Positions 8,087 to 17,159 of a stretch of DNA of 52,217 bases are shown piece by piece. Source of the stretch: Arthrobacter sp. ISL-95 (GTDB taxonomy: Bacteria > Actinomycetota > Actinomycetes > Actinomycetales > Micrococcaceae); assembly GCF_018613695.1 (NCBI RefSeq), contig NZ_JAGGPR010000002.1:215964-268180 (forward strand), in the 5' to 3' direction. The first letter of the stretch is position 1. Each line of letters begins with the position of its first letter. Below the pieces are notes generated by a model. That model made no database searches. It had not been told where the DNA came from and saw only the letters and a program-made list of their open reading frames with translations. Made by a program: the position numbers and the translations under genes.

Positions 8087-10747
8087 ATGCAGGCTGAGCA
8101 CTCGGTAGGCCGGGACGCGGAACTGGACCTGGCCACGGAGATACTGAGGCAGGAAGGCACCGGGGCCGTGCTTCTGGTTGCCGACCCGGGGATCGGCAAG
8201 ACCGCTCTGGCAGCCGAGATCGCGGCCCGCCTTGCCGGTGAAATGGTGGTGATGCGGGTTCATGGGAGCCCTGCATTGTCCGCCGTTCCCTATGGCGTCT
8301 TGGCCCCCTATCTGCTGGATCTTCCCGTGGAGCAGGCAACCTCGCCCGTGGCCATCCTCCGCGAGTTCTGGTCTCAGTTCGAGAAACGGCGTGGCGGTGA
8401 AGGCGCCCGCCTGCTGCTGATCGTTGACGACGCCCACGACCTCGATGAAGGCAGCACCCAGATTCTGGCGGAGCTGGTCACTGCTGGATGGGCGCGCCTG
8501 GTAGCCACCAGCAGGCCCAGGCCCGGCCTTCCTGCTGCATTGCTTCAACTTTGGTACGACGGACTGGCCGAGCGGCTGGAGCTCCACCCGCTGGACAAGG
8601 AAACTGTTACGGAGCTGGCAGAAAAGACCCTCGGGGGTGCGGTCATGTCCAGTGCGGCGGAGGTGCTGCACTCCATGTCCGAAGGCAACCCCTTGCTGCT
8701 CCACTGCCTCCTTGAGGACTCGAAGGCTGACGGAAACCTCATCCGCCGGAACGGAGTCTGGCTCCTGACGCGTGGACTTTCAGGCAGTGGAGAAAGACTG
8801 GCCGAGGTGGTCCGCAACAGGGTTCTCCGGACCAGCGAAGCCGAACGGGAGGCGATGTACGTCATTGCCTTATCCGAGCCCGTCCCTGTCGCCGTGCTGG
8901 ATATGCAGGTAGGCAGGGACACAGTACGGGCGTTGATGGACAACCGGCTTGTGGTCTCCGCCAACGGACCCGGCGGTCCGCTGAAGATGTGGCACCCCAT
9001 GTACAGTGAGGCGCTCCGACAGATCGTTTCGCCTGCCAGGAGTCTTCAGATCCGCCAGCGCCTGGTGCAGCAATTGCCCACGGAACCGTCCACGGCGGAG
9101 GAACTGCTGCGGATGGTGGGCTGGGCCCTTGACTGTGGTGCCGTCGTCGACGATGAACGACTGCTGGAGGCAGCCTTCCTTGCCGCCAGGACGCTTCAAC
9201 ACCCGCTGGCACTAGCGGCGGCCGCCAAAGTCCGCTCGGGCGCGCTGCAGCCCCGGGCTCGCGCCGTCATGGCCTTGGTCAGTTACAACGACGGCGACTA
9301 CCGCGGTGCCGTCCGGCTGCTGGAGGAAAGCGCCGGGTTCCTGGACGCTGACGTATCGGGGCCATTGGGCGCAGGCCTGTTGTGGGCCGCCGCGCGCACC
9401 GCTGCGGGCGACTCGCCGGCTGACATTGTGGCTGATGCCCGGACCGCTGCCAAAGCACTGATGCGCGAGCGGGAATCATCCGATCCTGTGCTCCGGCAAG
9501 TCGAAGGGCACGTCCGGGTGGTGGAATTGGCGGCGCTTGCCAATGACGGCCACTATGAGGAACTCCGCGAGGGCTTGGACCGGTTCGCCGACGAGTTCGC
9601 AACGGATGGCCCAGACCTCGCCGTGAACCGGATTTTCCTGCGCGCCATGCAGTGTGAGCTGCTAACGGTGGAGGGCCAAGCTGTGGAGGCCCTGGAAGCC
9701 GGCCGCGAAGCCTTGCTGTTGTTGGACGAGCACCCCCATGAGCTTTTGTACTTCAGCGACTTCGTCCTGCTGCGCTACACCCTGGCCGCCTTGGAATCCG
9801 GAGACTGGGAGGCAGCCGGGGCCGGCCTTGACCGCTACGCCTCCAATTCGCCCCGGGGACTCATATATTTTGGCGGCGACATTGAGGCGCTCAAAGGCCT
9901 GTCACTGCTGCGTCAGGGACGCTTGGAGAAGGCAACGGAGATGCTCACGCCCGCCGTCGAAGCGTTACAGGTCAGGGACCCGCTGCAGCTGCAAAGCCTT
10001 GGAACCGCCCTGGCGTTCTACGCGGCAGCCAAGTCCGGCAATGATTCGCTTGCCCGGCGGCTGGAAAGTGAGCAGCGGGACGCTGCCATCGGTGGTGCTT
10101 ATGTGGAGGCCCTTGCCGAGCTGTTCAGGCTTGCCGGCCGGGAACTTCTCACGCAGGGCACGGGGCTGCAGAAACTTAGTGGTCTCCCCGAATCCGGCCA
10201 TCTGCACCAACTACCCGGGGTCTTACTGCAAAACTTGGTGCTCAGGGCCGAGCTCGGAGACGTGCAAGCCATGGAGTCGCTCCGGGAAACGGCGGCGTCG
10301 ATGGCCGGAAGCTGGGCAACCGGCTGGGAGTCACTGGCGGCGGCGCAGCTGAGCGGTGAGGGCCAGGGATTGGTAAACGCAGGCAACCTCCTGGCTGCAT
10401 CCGGGATGCCGGGACCGGCCGCGGCGGCGTTCGACAAAGCGGCTGTGACTTTTGACGCTGAAGGCAAACGCCCCGAAGCCCGGCAGGCAGCTGTACTGCG
10501 TGACGTCAGCGAGGCAAGCCTTGGCGACGCCGTGGTCCATGATCCGCAAACGGAGGCAGACCGGTCCGTGCCGCTGACGCGACGCGAGCAGGACATCGTG
10601 GCATTGGCTGTCTCGGGACTGACCGACCGTCAGATTGCCGAGAAACTCATGGTGTCCGTACGGACCGTGGAAGGCCACCTGTACCGGAGCTACGCCAAAT
10701 TGGGCATCCGCCGTCGTGAAGATTTGGGCGCTGCCGTCCGTCCCTGA
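8087..10747 (+). CDS. LAL/MalT-like LuxR family ATPase regulator, second of three
   Basis: An 886-residue protein with the same architecture as its upstream neighbour but clearly diverged. Walker A 'ADPGIGKTALAAE' lies near residue 35, Walker B 'LLLIVDDAHDLDE' near 108, followed by a winged and helical middle and a LuxR helix-turn-helix at about 828–880 ('LTRREQDIVALAVSGLTDRQ', 'VSVRTVEGHLYRSYAKLGI'). The ATPase domain starts almost at the N terminus ('HSVGRDAELDLA'). The ATG has no convincing ribosome binding site; translation may depend on the upstream gene, whose stop is 41 bases away. Role: DNA-binding ATPase of unknown signal. Regulatory targets may include the next gene, whose 5' region holds repeated GAGTA boxes; that link is inference. 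Confidence 0.9.
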   Translation: MQAEHSVGRDAELDLATEILRQEGTGAVLLVADPGIGKTALAAEIAARLAGEMVVMRVHGSPALSAVPYGVLAPYLLDLPVEQATSPVAILREFWSQFEKRRGGEGARLLLIVDDAHDLDEGSTQILAELVTAGWARLVATSRPRPGLPAALLQLWYDGLAERLELHPLDKETVTELAEKTLGGAVMSSAAEVLHSMSEGNPLLLHCLLEDSKADGNLIRRNGVWLLTRGLSGSGERLAEVVRNRVLRTSEAEREAMYVIALSEPVPVAVLDMQVGRDTVRALMDNRLVVSANGPGGPLKMWHPMYSEALRQIVSPARSLQIRQRLVQQLPTEPSTAEELLRMVGWALDCGAVVDDERLLEAAFLAARTLQHPLALAAAAKVRSGALQPRARAVMALVSYNDGDYRGAVRLLEESAGFLDADVSGPLGAGLLWAAARTAAGDSPADIVADARTAAKALMRERESSDPVLRQVEGHVRVVELAALANDGHYEELREGLDRFADEFATDGPDLAVNRIFLRAMQCELLTVEGQAVEALEAGREALLLLDEHPHELLYFSDFVLLRYTLAALESGDWEAAGAGLDRYASNSPRGLIYFGGDIEALKGLSLLRQGRLEKATEMLTPAVEALQVRDPLQLQSLGTALAFYAAAKSGNDSLARRLESEQRDAAIGGAYVEALAELFRLAGRELLTQGTGLQKLSGLPESGHLHQLPGVLLQNLVLRAELGDVQAMESLRETAASMAGSWATGWESLAAAQLSGEGQGLVNAGNLLAASGMPGPAAAAFDKAAVTFDAEGKRPEARQAAVLRDVSEASLGDAVVHDPQTEADRSVPLTRREQDIVALAVSGLTDRQIAEKLMVSVRTVEGHLYRSYAKLGIRRREDLGAAVRP

Positions 10748-10757
10748 CGCCCGCACC

Positions 10758-10950
10758 GAGTAGTCACTGACGCCGGCCACTGAGTACCTTCGGAATCGCC
10801 TCCGGACTCACCGCCCTTGGAATCCCGCGGAATTTACCCAATCAATGGAGTAATAAGCAGGTATTTCGTGTCGCAACCAAGTAGTGCCCTGTCCGCGGAC
10901 TGAGTACAACAGAGTACCGAGGGAGCAAAAGCCGCCTGTTTTTCGAGTAC
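10758..10950 (+). promoter_or_regulatory. Cluster of GAGTA boxes upstream of the third ATPase gene
   Basis: The 494-base gap 10748–11241 has no convincing gene. Its first 200 bases hold GAGTA at 10758, 10782, 10848, 10902, 10912 and 10945; four of these are the full hexamer GAGTAC. Two related AGTAG/CTACT words lie between and after them. A five-base word is expected about 0.2 times per strand in 200 bases, so the clustering is unlikely to be chance. I read it as a probable operator array, possibly for the LuxR-type neighbours; the binding protein is not shown by the sequence. Confidence 0.5.
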
Positions 10951-11107
10951 CAACTACTGATGTACGCGATGTTGCGCCCCGGCAGTATTGATCTTGGAAG
11001 AACGGTTCAGCCCCAAGCATCACCGGGATTCCGGAAATCGCATCACCCGCATCGGAAGGTCTCTTTGGCCGATGCTCCGGCCACCGCTTGGTGGTCCGGC
11101 CCTGTAC

Positions 11108-11168
11108 GAAGCCGGCGGCGACAGAGTCTTCTGAGACCGAGACTCTCCCCCCAGCCGCCGCCGGCTTC
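11108..11168 (+). repeat. Nested inverted repeat in the leader of the third ATPase gene
   Basis: GAAGCCGGCGGC (11108–11119) pairs exactly with GCCGCCGGCTTC (11157–11168). Inside it AGAGTCT (11123–11129) pairs with AGACTCT (11140–11146). The result is a two-tier stem-loop 74 bases before the ATG at 11242. There is no T-run, so it may be an mRNA leader structure or attenuator rather than a terminator. Confidence 0.65.
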
Positions 11169-11241
11169 TAGGTCAGGGACCCCGCACATCGCGGAACCCC
11201 AAACTCTCCCGGATCATGGGACTGCTGCTATTGGAGTGTGC

Positions 11242-13794
11242 ATGTTGCCGGACCCTTGGCTGGACGAAGACACCGTCACAGCCGGTCTGAGGCCATCAAC
11301 CCTCCCGGACAGAGCGCAACTTCTAAACCTCATCCTTTCAGCCGTACCGTCCACGTCCACCAGCGGCATTGTGGTGGTGGGAGAGAGGGGCTCCGGAAAG
11401 AGCCACCTCTTGCTCTCCATCAAAGAGGGACTCCCAAAATCCGTGGATGTTCGCACCTTCACCGGAAAACCCGAACGGAGGGCACTCCACTTCGGGGCAT
11501 TGGGTGCCGTTTCGGCAGCTGAAGCGGACGAGGCCGTACCTCCGGGTCTCCACGTTCTCCGGGCACTGACCAGTACTCTGGGGCCGGCCGACTATTTGTA
11601 CACACCACCACGCGGACGACGCCGGAGCAAACGGCACGTCCAGCCGTCACGGCCGCAGCTGGTCCTGTTGGTGGACGACATCCACTACATCGATCCGGCC
11701 TCACTCGCGGTCCTGCTGCAACTCATTCCCGGCTTCGGCGCAACGCTTGTTGCCACGGCCGAAAGCCGGCACCCCCTCCCGCCGGACCTTTACCAGCTCT
11801 GGGAAGACGGCTTCCTGGAGCAATTCTTCCTGCCGCCCTTTACGTTCAATGAGGCACACGCTCTGTGCGAGTCCATCCTTGGCGGACATGTCCAGCGACG
11901 CGCGAGCAGCCTCCTGGCAGCCATGAGCGGCTTCAACGTGGGGTTGCTGTGCCTGGCCGTCGATGACGCACGCAGTTCCGGTTTCCTTGTCCGCATTGAT
12001 GGTTACTGGACCATCGATGTACGGGCGCACTGTGACTGGCCCGGCGTTGCTGAGCACGTCCGGAAGGAGAACACTTCGCGCCCGCCCGAAGAGCGCCAGG
12101 CGCTCGAACTCATTGCCCTCTCAGAACCCGTGGCCCTTGAGGTGGTGGAGCGCCACTTCGGCCGGAAAGCCGTGGAACATCTCCTCGCTAACAATGACAT
12201 CAGGCTGCTGCCCGGCCAGCCCCCGTTGCTCCGCACCAGTTCCTGGCTGCGGGGCGAAGGAACCCGGCTGTCCGTACCGCAGTCCCGTAGCGTGGCTCTT
12301 CGACTGGGTGTGGAGGAACCCGGGCTGACTACGGAGACGGCGCCCGCCATGCTGCGATGGATAACATGGACCCTCGACTGCGGGCTGACGCTCTCCTACG
12401 AACTCCTCCTCGCTGCCGCCCCCGCAGCTGACAGTCCATCCACCGCCGAACTCGCACTGAGGGCCGCCTCGGCAGTGACGGGCGCGGATCACGTGGACGA
12501 GGCCAGGCTGGTCAGGGCACGGGCGCTGATCGCCGAGGGCCACATCCGGGAAGCAGGTCCGGAACTTCGGCAGCTGGCAACAGCGGGCGGGCCCTCTGAA
12601 GTGAAGATCGACGCCGCGCACCGGCTGCTGGCCCTTGGGCTCCTGGGAGCTGCAACTTTGGCAACGGAGTCCGCACCTTTGGAAACGGATCCTACCGGCT
12701 TGGATCCCGCCGGCCAGGGTTCGGCGGGGCAGGGTTCGGCGGGGCAGGGCGATCCGTCCGGCCAGGGTTCGGCGGGGCAGGGCGATCCTGCCGTGCTGAT
12801 CGTGGAGGAAGTGCGCGAAGCCGAGCGCCTGCTGCTGTCCGGGGCGGCGCCCGAAGCGTTGCAACGGTCCTCGGCCGCCATCGAGGCCATCAACGCCGAT
12901 CCAACCCTGGACATGTTCCTTTCGGGCGCCCTGCTCCGCCACGTAATTGGCCTGCGGTACAACCTGGCTTGGGAAGTGTTGGATCCACTCCTTGATACTC
13001 CCGCCGACTACACCATGCCCATGCACCTCTCGGCGTGCCTGGACGTTGCCCGCGGTTACGTCCAGCTCAGCCAAGGGCTTCCGCGCGCAGCCCGCGCTAC
13101 TTTGGAACCCGTCCTCGCAGAACTGCACGACGCCGGCCTGCCGCCCGTCCGCGCTCTGGCTGCGGCCCTGCTGGCTTACTCCGAGGCGCTCTGCGGCAAC
13201 TCGCGGCGGGCCATGGCAAGGGCCCGGCAAAGCGAAGCAGCCCAGGCCGGTCCGGTGACCCAGGCCAGTCTGGTGAGGCAGCCCGGTCTCGTGACGCAGC
13301 CGGACCTCCTCACTGAACTCAGCACCGTGTTTGTCGCGGCCGCCCGGGACCAGGCATCGGGCACGCCACGTCATCTGATGGCGCTTGCAGAACACTTGCA
13401 CTCCCAAGGCAGCATGCTGATGGAAGCTGAGGTGTTCTCCCTCCTGACCTTAAACGCCGCAAGTGCCGCCGTCGACGATTCCAGGATTCAGCGCCGCCTT
13501 GGCGGGCTGGCCGCAACTGTCCAGGGTCCTGGCGGGGCAGCGTTGGGGACGTTTGCTGCCGCCCTGCTGGACGATGACCCCAAAACGTTTGAGGCCGCAG
13601 GCCGGAGCCTGTCTGCGGACCGGCAGTTTGCCCATGCCGCGCTCTGCTATTCGCGGGCCGCTACGGGTTATGAGGCAAGGACACGGGTTGCTGCCAGCCG
13701 CCGGGCCTCGGTGCTGCTGGAGAGGCTGCGGAGTGCCTTCGATAGCGGGATCGTTCCACCGCCGGGGTGGGTGCCGGGGAGGGCCGGCGGCTGA
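11242..13794 (+). CDS. LAL-like ATPase without the LuxR DNA-binding domain, third of three
   Basis: An 850-residue protein. Walker A 'VVGERGSGKSHLLLS' lies near residue 50 and Walker B 'LVLLVDDIHYIDP' near 140; winged-helix and helical-repeat regions match the layout of its two neighbours. It stops at '..VPPPGWVPGRAGG' where the others continue into a LuxR helix-turn-helix, and only 79 bases separate its stop from sufS, so no detached HTH can follow. Start: ATG 11242 with GGAG at 11233–11236. An in-frame ATG at 10960 would add 94 residues of atypical sequence across the nested hairpin and is rejected. Residues about 491–516 are a Gly-Gln-rich repeat, and a second Gln/Val/Leu-rich segment lies near 670–690. 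It may act as a co-factor of the neighbouring regulators or be a decaying paralog. Confidence 0.85.
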   Translation: MLPDPWLDEDTVTAGLRPSTLPDRAQLLNLILSAVPSTSTSGIVVVGERGSGKSHLLLSIKEGLPKSVDVRTFTGKPERRALHFGALGAVSAAEADEAVPPGLHVLRALTSTLGPADYLYTPPRGRRRSKRHVQPSRPQLVLLVDDIHYIDPASLAVLLQLIPGFGATLVATAESRHPLPPDLYQLWEDGFLEQFFLPPFTFNEAHALCESILGGHVQRRASSLLAAMSGFNVGLLCLAVDDARSSGFLVRIDGYWTIDVRAHCDWPGVAEHVRKENTSRPPEERQALELIALSEPVALEVVERHFGRKAVEHLLANNDIRLLPGQPPLLRTSSWLRGEGTRLSVPQSRSVALRLGVEEPGLTTETAPAMLRWITWTLDCGLTLSYELLLAAAPAADSPSTAELALRAASAVTGADHVDEARLVRARALIAEGHIREAGPELRQLATAGGPSEVKIDAAHRLLALGLLGAATLATESAPLETDPTGLDPAGQGSAGQGSAGQGDPSGQGSAGQGDPAVLIVEEVREAERLLLSGAAPEALQRSSAAIEAINADPTLDMFLSGALLRHVIGLRYNLAWEVLDPLLDTPADYTMPMHLSACLDVARGYVQLSQGLPRAARATLEPVLAELHDAGLPPVRALAAALLAYSEALCGNSRRAMARARQSEAAQAGPVTQASLVRQPGLVTQPDLLTELSTVFVAAARDQASGTPRHLMALAEHLHSQGSMLMEAEVFSLLTLNAASAAVDDSRIQRRLGGLAATVQGPGGAALGTFAAALLDDDPKTFEAAGRSLSADRQFAHAALCYSRAATGYEARTRVAASRRASVLLERLRSAFDSGIVPPPGWVPGRAGG
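12712..12789 (+). repeat. In-frame tandem repeat encoding Gly-Gln-Gly-Ser-Ala units
   Basis: Imperfect 15–30 base units such as CAGGGTTCGGCGGGG and CAGGGCGATCC recur, encoding 'GQGSAGQGSAGQGDP' and 'SGQGSAGQGDP'. All units keep frame inside the third ATPase gene, so copy-number slippage would change protein length without a frameshift. Confidence 0.85.
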
Positions 13795-13830
13795 CGTGCT
13801 GTACGGCACACCGTCGGGCAGGGGCCACCG

Positions 13831-13839
13831 TGGGATAAT
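13831..13839 (+). promoter_or_regulatory. Possible extended -10 for sufS
   Basis: TGGGATAAT resembles an extended -10 (TGn then GATAAT) 34 bases before the sufS start. No good -35 is visible, so confidence is low. Confidence 0.35.
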
Positions 13840-13873
13840 GAGGAGTCCCTGAAGGATTTCCAAGGAGCGCCCC

Positions 13874-15199
13874 TTGACTGCCGTATCAACTCCCGCCTCA
13901 CTGCAGCGATCCATGCACGCCATGGACAACGCGGAGGTGTTGCGGATCCGGAATGATTTCCCGGTGCTGGACCAGCTGGTCAACGGCAAACCCTTGATCT
14001 ACCTTGATTCCGGCGCTACGTCGCAAAACCCGCTCAGCGTCATCGAAGCCGAGCAGGAGTATTACGAGCAACGCAACGCTGCCGTTCACCGCGGCGCCCA
14101 CCACCTTGCCGTGGAGGCCACGGAGGTCTTTGAGGACGCACGCCAGACCGTGGCGGACTTCATCGGTGCGCAGTATGAGGAAACCGTGTGGACCTCCAAC
14201 GCCACCGAGGGCCTCAACCTCATCAGCTACGCCCTGTCCAACGCTGCGTTGTGGGCTGCCCAGGGACGTGGCGGTTCAGCGTTGAAGGACCTGGCAATCG
14301 GTCCTGGCGACGAGATCGTGGTTACCGAAATGGAACACCACGCCAATCTCATTCCCTGGCAGGAACTGGCCTTCCGGACAGGTGCCACGCTGAAGTACAT
14401 CCCCATTGAAGACGACGGCACGCTGCGGCTTGATGCAGCCGCTGATATCGTAGGGGATCGGACCAAACTCCTTGCTTTCAGCCACGCCTCCAACGTCCTG
14501 GGCACCATCAACCCTGTAGCCGAGCTTGTAGCCATAGCTCGCCGCGTAGGTGCTTTGGTTGTCCTGGACGCTTGCCAGTCAGTTCCGCACATGGCTGTGG
14601 ACGTCAAGGAACTGGATATCGATTTCGCTGTTTTCTCCGGCCACAAAATGCTGGCCCCCACCGGCGTCGGCGTTCTGTACGGGAAGCAGGAGCTGCTGGA
14701 CGTCTTGCCGCCGTTCCTGACGGGCGGGTCCATGATCACCACTGTCACTATGGAACGGGCCGAGTACTTGCCGGCACCGCAGCGGTTCGAGGCCGGAACC
14801 CAGCGCATCTCCCAGGCTGTTGCCCTCGCCACCGCAGTGAATTACCTTACCGAGACCGGCATTGACCGCATCCACGCGTGGGAGGCCACGTTGGGCCAAC
14901 GTCTCGTCAAAGGGCTTGAAGCCATCGATGGCATCCGCGTGGTTGGTCCTGCCTCCGGCACCGAACGGATCGGGCTCGCAGCTTTCGACGTCGCCGGAGT
15001 CCACGCCCACGACGTCGGACAGTTCCTTGATGACCGCGGCATCGCCGTTCGCGTCGGACACCACTGCGCCCAGCCGCTGCACCGCCGCCTGGGCCTGACG
15101 GCAACCACCCGCGCGAGTACCTACCTTTACAACACCACGGACGACGTCGACGCTTTCCTCGACGCCGTTTCGGGTGTCCGGGCCTACTTCCAGGCCTGA
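13874..15199 (+). CDS. sufS: SufS-type cysteine desulfurase
   Basis: A 441-residue PLP enzyme that removes sulfur from cysteine for Fe–S cluster assembly. The PLP lysine lies in 'SGHKMLAPTGVGVLYG' (about residue 257). The persulfide cysteine lies in 'RVGHHCAQPLHRRLG' (about 398), the group II SufS form. 'HRGAHHLAVEAT', 'TSNATEGLNL' and 'EMEHHANLIPW' are further family signatures. The TTG start at 13874 is supported by AAGGAG at 13862–13867. There is a ~25-residue N-terminal extension before 'IRNDFPVLD'; internal ATGs at residues 14 and 17 are alternatives. The following sufU gene fits a SufS/SufU pair. sufBCD are not in the window, so this pair is split from the rest of the pathway. Confidence 0.94.
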   Translation: MTAVSTPASLQRSMHAMDNAEVLRIRNDFPVLDQLVNGKPLIYLDSGATSQNPLSVIEAEQEYYEQRNAAVHRGAHHLAVEATEVFEDARQTVADFIGAQYEETVWTSNATEGLNLISYALSNAALWAAQGRGGSALKDLAIGPGDEIVVTEMEHHANLIPWQELAFRTGATLKYIPIEDDGTLRLDAAADIVGDRTKLLAFSHASNVLGTINPVAELVAIARRVGALVVLDACQSVPHMAVDVKELDIDFAVFSGHKMLAPTGVGVLYGKQELLDVLPPFLTGGSMITTVTMERAEYLPAPQRFEAGTQRISQAVALATAVNYLTETGIDRIHAWEATLGQRLVKGLEAIDGIRVVGPASGTERIGLAAFDVAGVHAHDVGQFLDDRGIAVRVGHHCAQPLHRRLGLTATTRASTYLYNTTDDVDAFLDAVSGVRAYFQA

Positions 15200-15267
15200 C
15201 ACGCGGCACAGGCCCTTGGCCGCTCAGCCGTCAACCACGATTTCCCCCAGAAGAGGCAACAAGCATC

Positions 15268-15720
15268 ATGAGTCTTGACCAGCTGTACCAGCAGATCATC
15301 CTGGACCACTCCAAGCAGCGGCACGGCAGCGGCCTCGCGGAAACGGATGCGCCGGACGGTACGTCCACGGGTCAATCGCACCAGCTGAACCCTGTGTGCG
15401 GGGATGAGGTGACGCTGCGGCTTGCGGTCTCCGAAGGAACCGTCCAGCAAATCAGCTGGGACGGCGCGGGCTGCTCCATCTCCATGGCCTCGGCTTCGGT
15501 GCTCAGCGAACTTGGCGAGGGCATGTCAGTGGAAGAACTGCACTCGGTGATTGATAATTTCCGCGAGGTTCTCCGTTCACGCGGAAAAGTACAGGCAGAC
15601 CCTGAGATCCTGGGCGATGCCGCCGCATTCGAAGGCGTCGCCCGGTACGCGGCCCGCGTGAAGTGCGCCATGATTTCCTGGGTTGCTGCCGAGGACGCCC
15701 TTAATCAGGCCACCGCGTAG
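15268..15720 (+). CDS. sufU: SufU-type sulfur transfer protein
   Basis: A 150-residue zinc-containing IscU-like protein that accepts persulfide from SufS. The three cysteine positions are in place: 'NPVCGDEVTL', 'GAGCSISMASASVL' and 'VKCAMISW'. The ~19-residue stretch between the second and third cysteine regions that separates SufU from IscU is consistent with the length. It lies 68 bases after sufS and probably shares its transcript; AGAGG sits about 12 bases ahead of the ATG. It is convergent with nhaA across a gap of only 22 bases. Confidence 0.94.
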   Translation: MSLDQLYQQIILDHSKQRHGSGLAETDAPDGTSTGQSHQLNPVCGDEVTLRLAVSEGTVQQISWDGAGCSISMASASVLSELGEGMSVEELHSVIDNFREVLRSRGKVQADPEILGDAAAFEGVARYAARVKCAMISWVAAEDALNQATA

Positions 15721-15742
15721 CCGCTACCGCAGTACCTCCGCC

Positions 15743-17074
15743 TCAGGCGCGGGAAAAGACGTCAGGGACGCCGTCGCCGTCGTCGTCGCGTTCTTCATCT
15801 GCCTGCACTTGGCGGTAGCGCCGGTTACGGGCCCTGAGCACGACGGCGGCCAGCAGTGCCGAGATCAGGGAACCTGCCAGGATGGCCACCTTGGCGTGGT
15901 CGTTATGGGTGGAGCCGGCGCCGAAGCTCAACTCGCCGATCAGCAATGAGACGGTGAAACCGATGCCGGCCAGCAGCGCCAGTCCGAAGAGGTCGATCCA
16001 GGCGATGCTGGAATCCAGGCTTGCCCGAGTGGTTTTGGTGACCAGGAATGTGGTGCCGAAGACACCCACGGCCTTGCCAACCACCAGCGCTGCCACAATG
16101 CCCAACGCCACCGGATCCCTCAATGCCGCTCCCATGCCATCCACACCGCCCAAGGCCACACCGGCCGAGAAGAACGCGAAGACGGGCACGGCAAAGCCCG
16201 CCGAGAACGGACGTAGTTTGTGTTCGAGGTACTCGGCCAGGCCTTCGGCCGGCTCTCCCTTTTTCCCGCTGGCCAGGACCGGAACGGCGAAGCCCAGCAG
16301 CACCCCGGCCACGGTGGCGTGGATCCCGGATGCATGCACAAAGCCCCATGTGGCCAAGGCAAGGGGAACCAGCAGGTACCAGCTGCGGACGCGTTTTTGG
16401 ACCAGGAACGTGAAGAGGCCAAAGGGCACCAGGGCTGCGAGCAGCATCAGCGGCTGAATGCCGGTGGAGTAGAAGAAGGCGATGATGCCGATTGCGATGA
16501 GGTCATCCACTACGGCGAGCGTCAGCAGGAACGTCCGGAGCGCGGAGGGCAGGTGCGTGTTGATGACGGCCAGCACTGCAAGGGCGAAGGCGATGTCGGT
16601 GGCGGTGGGGATGGCCCAGCCTTTGAGCGTTTCGCCGGCCGTCCCCAGGTTGAAGAGGACATAGATCAATGCGGGGACCACCACGCCACCAACAGCAGCG
16701 GCCACGGGGACAACAGCTTTGGCGGGTTTGCGGAGTTCCCCGGCGACGAATTCGCGTTTGAGTTCAAGCCCGGCGAGGAAGAAGAACACCGCCAGCAGGC
16801 CGTCTGAAGCCCAATGGCCCAGACTCAGTTCAAGATGCCAGGGTTCGTAACCGATCTTGACGTCGCGGAGCGCGAAATAGCCGTCTGCTGCAGGGGAGTT
16901 CGCCCAAATGAGCGCCACCACGGTAGCGGCAAGAAGGAGGGCGCCGCCAACGGTTTCCGTGCGAAGGATCGCGAGGATCCGGCGGTACTCGGGGTAGCTG
17001 GAGCGGGAGAAGACTTTGCTGGAGCTGCTGGAGACGGGCTCGGGTGCTGCAGGCCGGTTCGATGGCTGGGGCAC
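15743..17074 (-). CDS. nhaA: Na+/H+ antiporter NhaA
   Basis: A 443-residue inner-membrane sodium/proton antiporter with about 12 hydrophobic segments. The paired transport aspartates are visible in '[17 protein letters not shown]'. Other signatures are '[19 protein letters not shown]' and '[16 protein letters not shown]'. The Ser/Pro-rich N terminus (first ~30 residues) and acidic C-terminal tail are cytosolic extras. The GTG start at 17074 has GAGGAG eight bases upstream on the minus strand. Upstream lies a 32-base-arm palindrome that may isolate it from the preceding minus-strand genes. Role: pH and sodium homeostasis. Confidence 0.96.
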   Translation of the reverse strand: MPQPSNRPAAPEPVSSSSSKVFSRSSYPEYRRILAILRTETVGGALLLAATVVALIWANSPAADGYFALRDVKIGYEPWHLELSLGHWASDGLLAVFFFLAGLELKREFVAGELRKPAKAVVPVAAAVGGVVVPALIYVLFNLGTAGETLKGWAIPTATDIAFALAVLAVINTHLPSALRTFLLTLAVVDDLIAIGIIAFFYSTGIQPLMLLAALVPFGLFTFLVQKRVRSWYLLVPLALATWGFVHASGIHATVAGVLLGFAVPVLASGKKGEPAEGLAEYLEHKLRPFSAGFAVPVFAFFSAGVALGGVDGMGAALRDPVALGIVAALVVGKAVGVFGTTFLVTKTTRASLDSSIAWIDLFGLALLAGIGFTVSLLIGELSFGAGSTHNDHAKVAILAGSLISALLAAVVLRARNRRYRQVQADEERDDDGDGVPDVFSRA

Positions 17075-17159
17075 AGGGGCTCCTCAAAAGTGGGCGGGCA
17101 TTTGCGGGTACTGCAAAAGAACCGCCGACCAGACTTCCCGGCACACCACTGTCCATCTT

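Noticed and set aside
10960..11241. N-terminal extension of the third ATPase gene
   Set aside because: The 94 added residues are Arg/Ser/Pro-rich, span the nested hairpin and lack a ribosome site; the ATG at 11242 has GGAG at good spacing.
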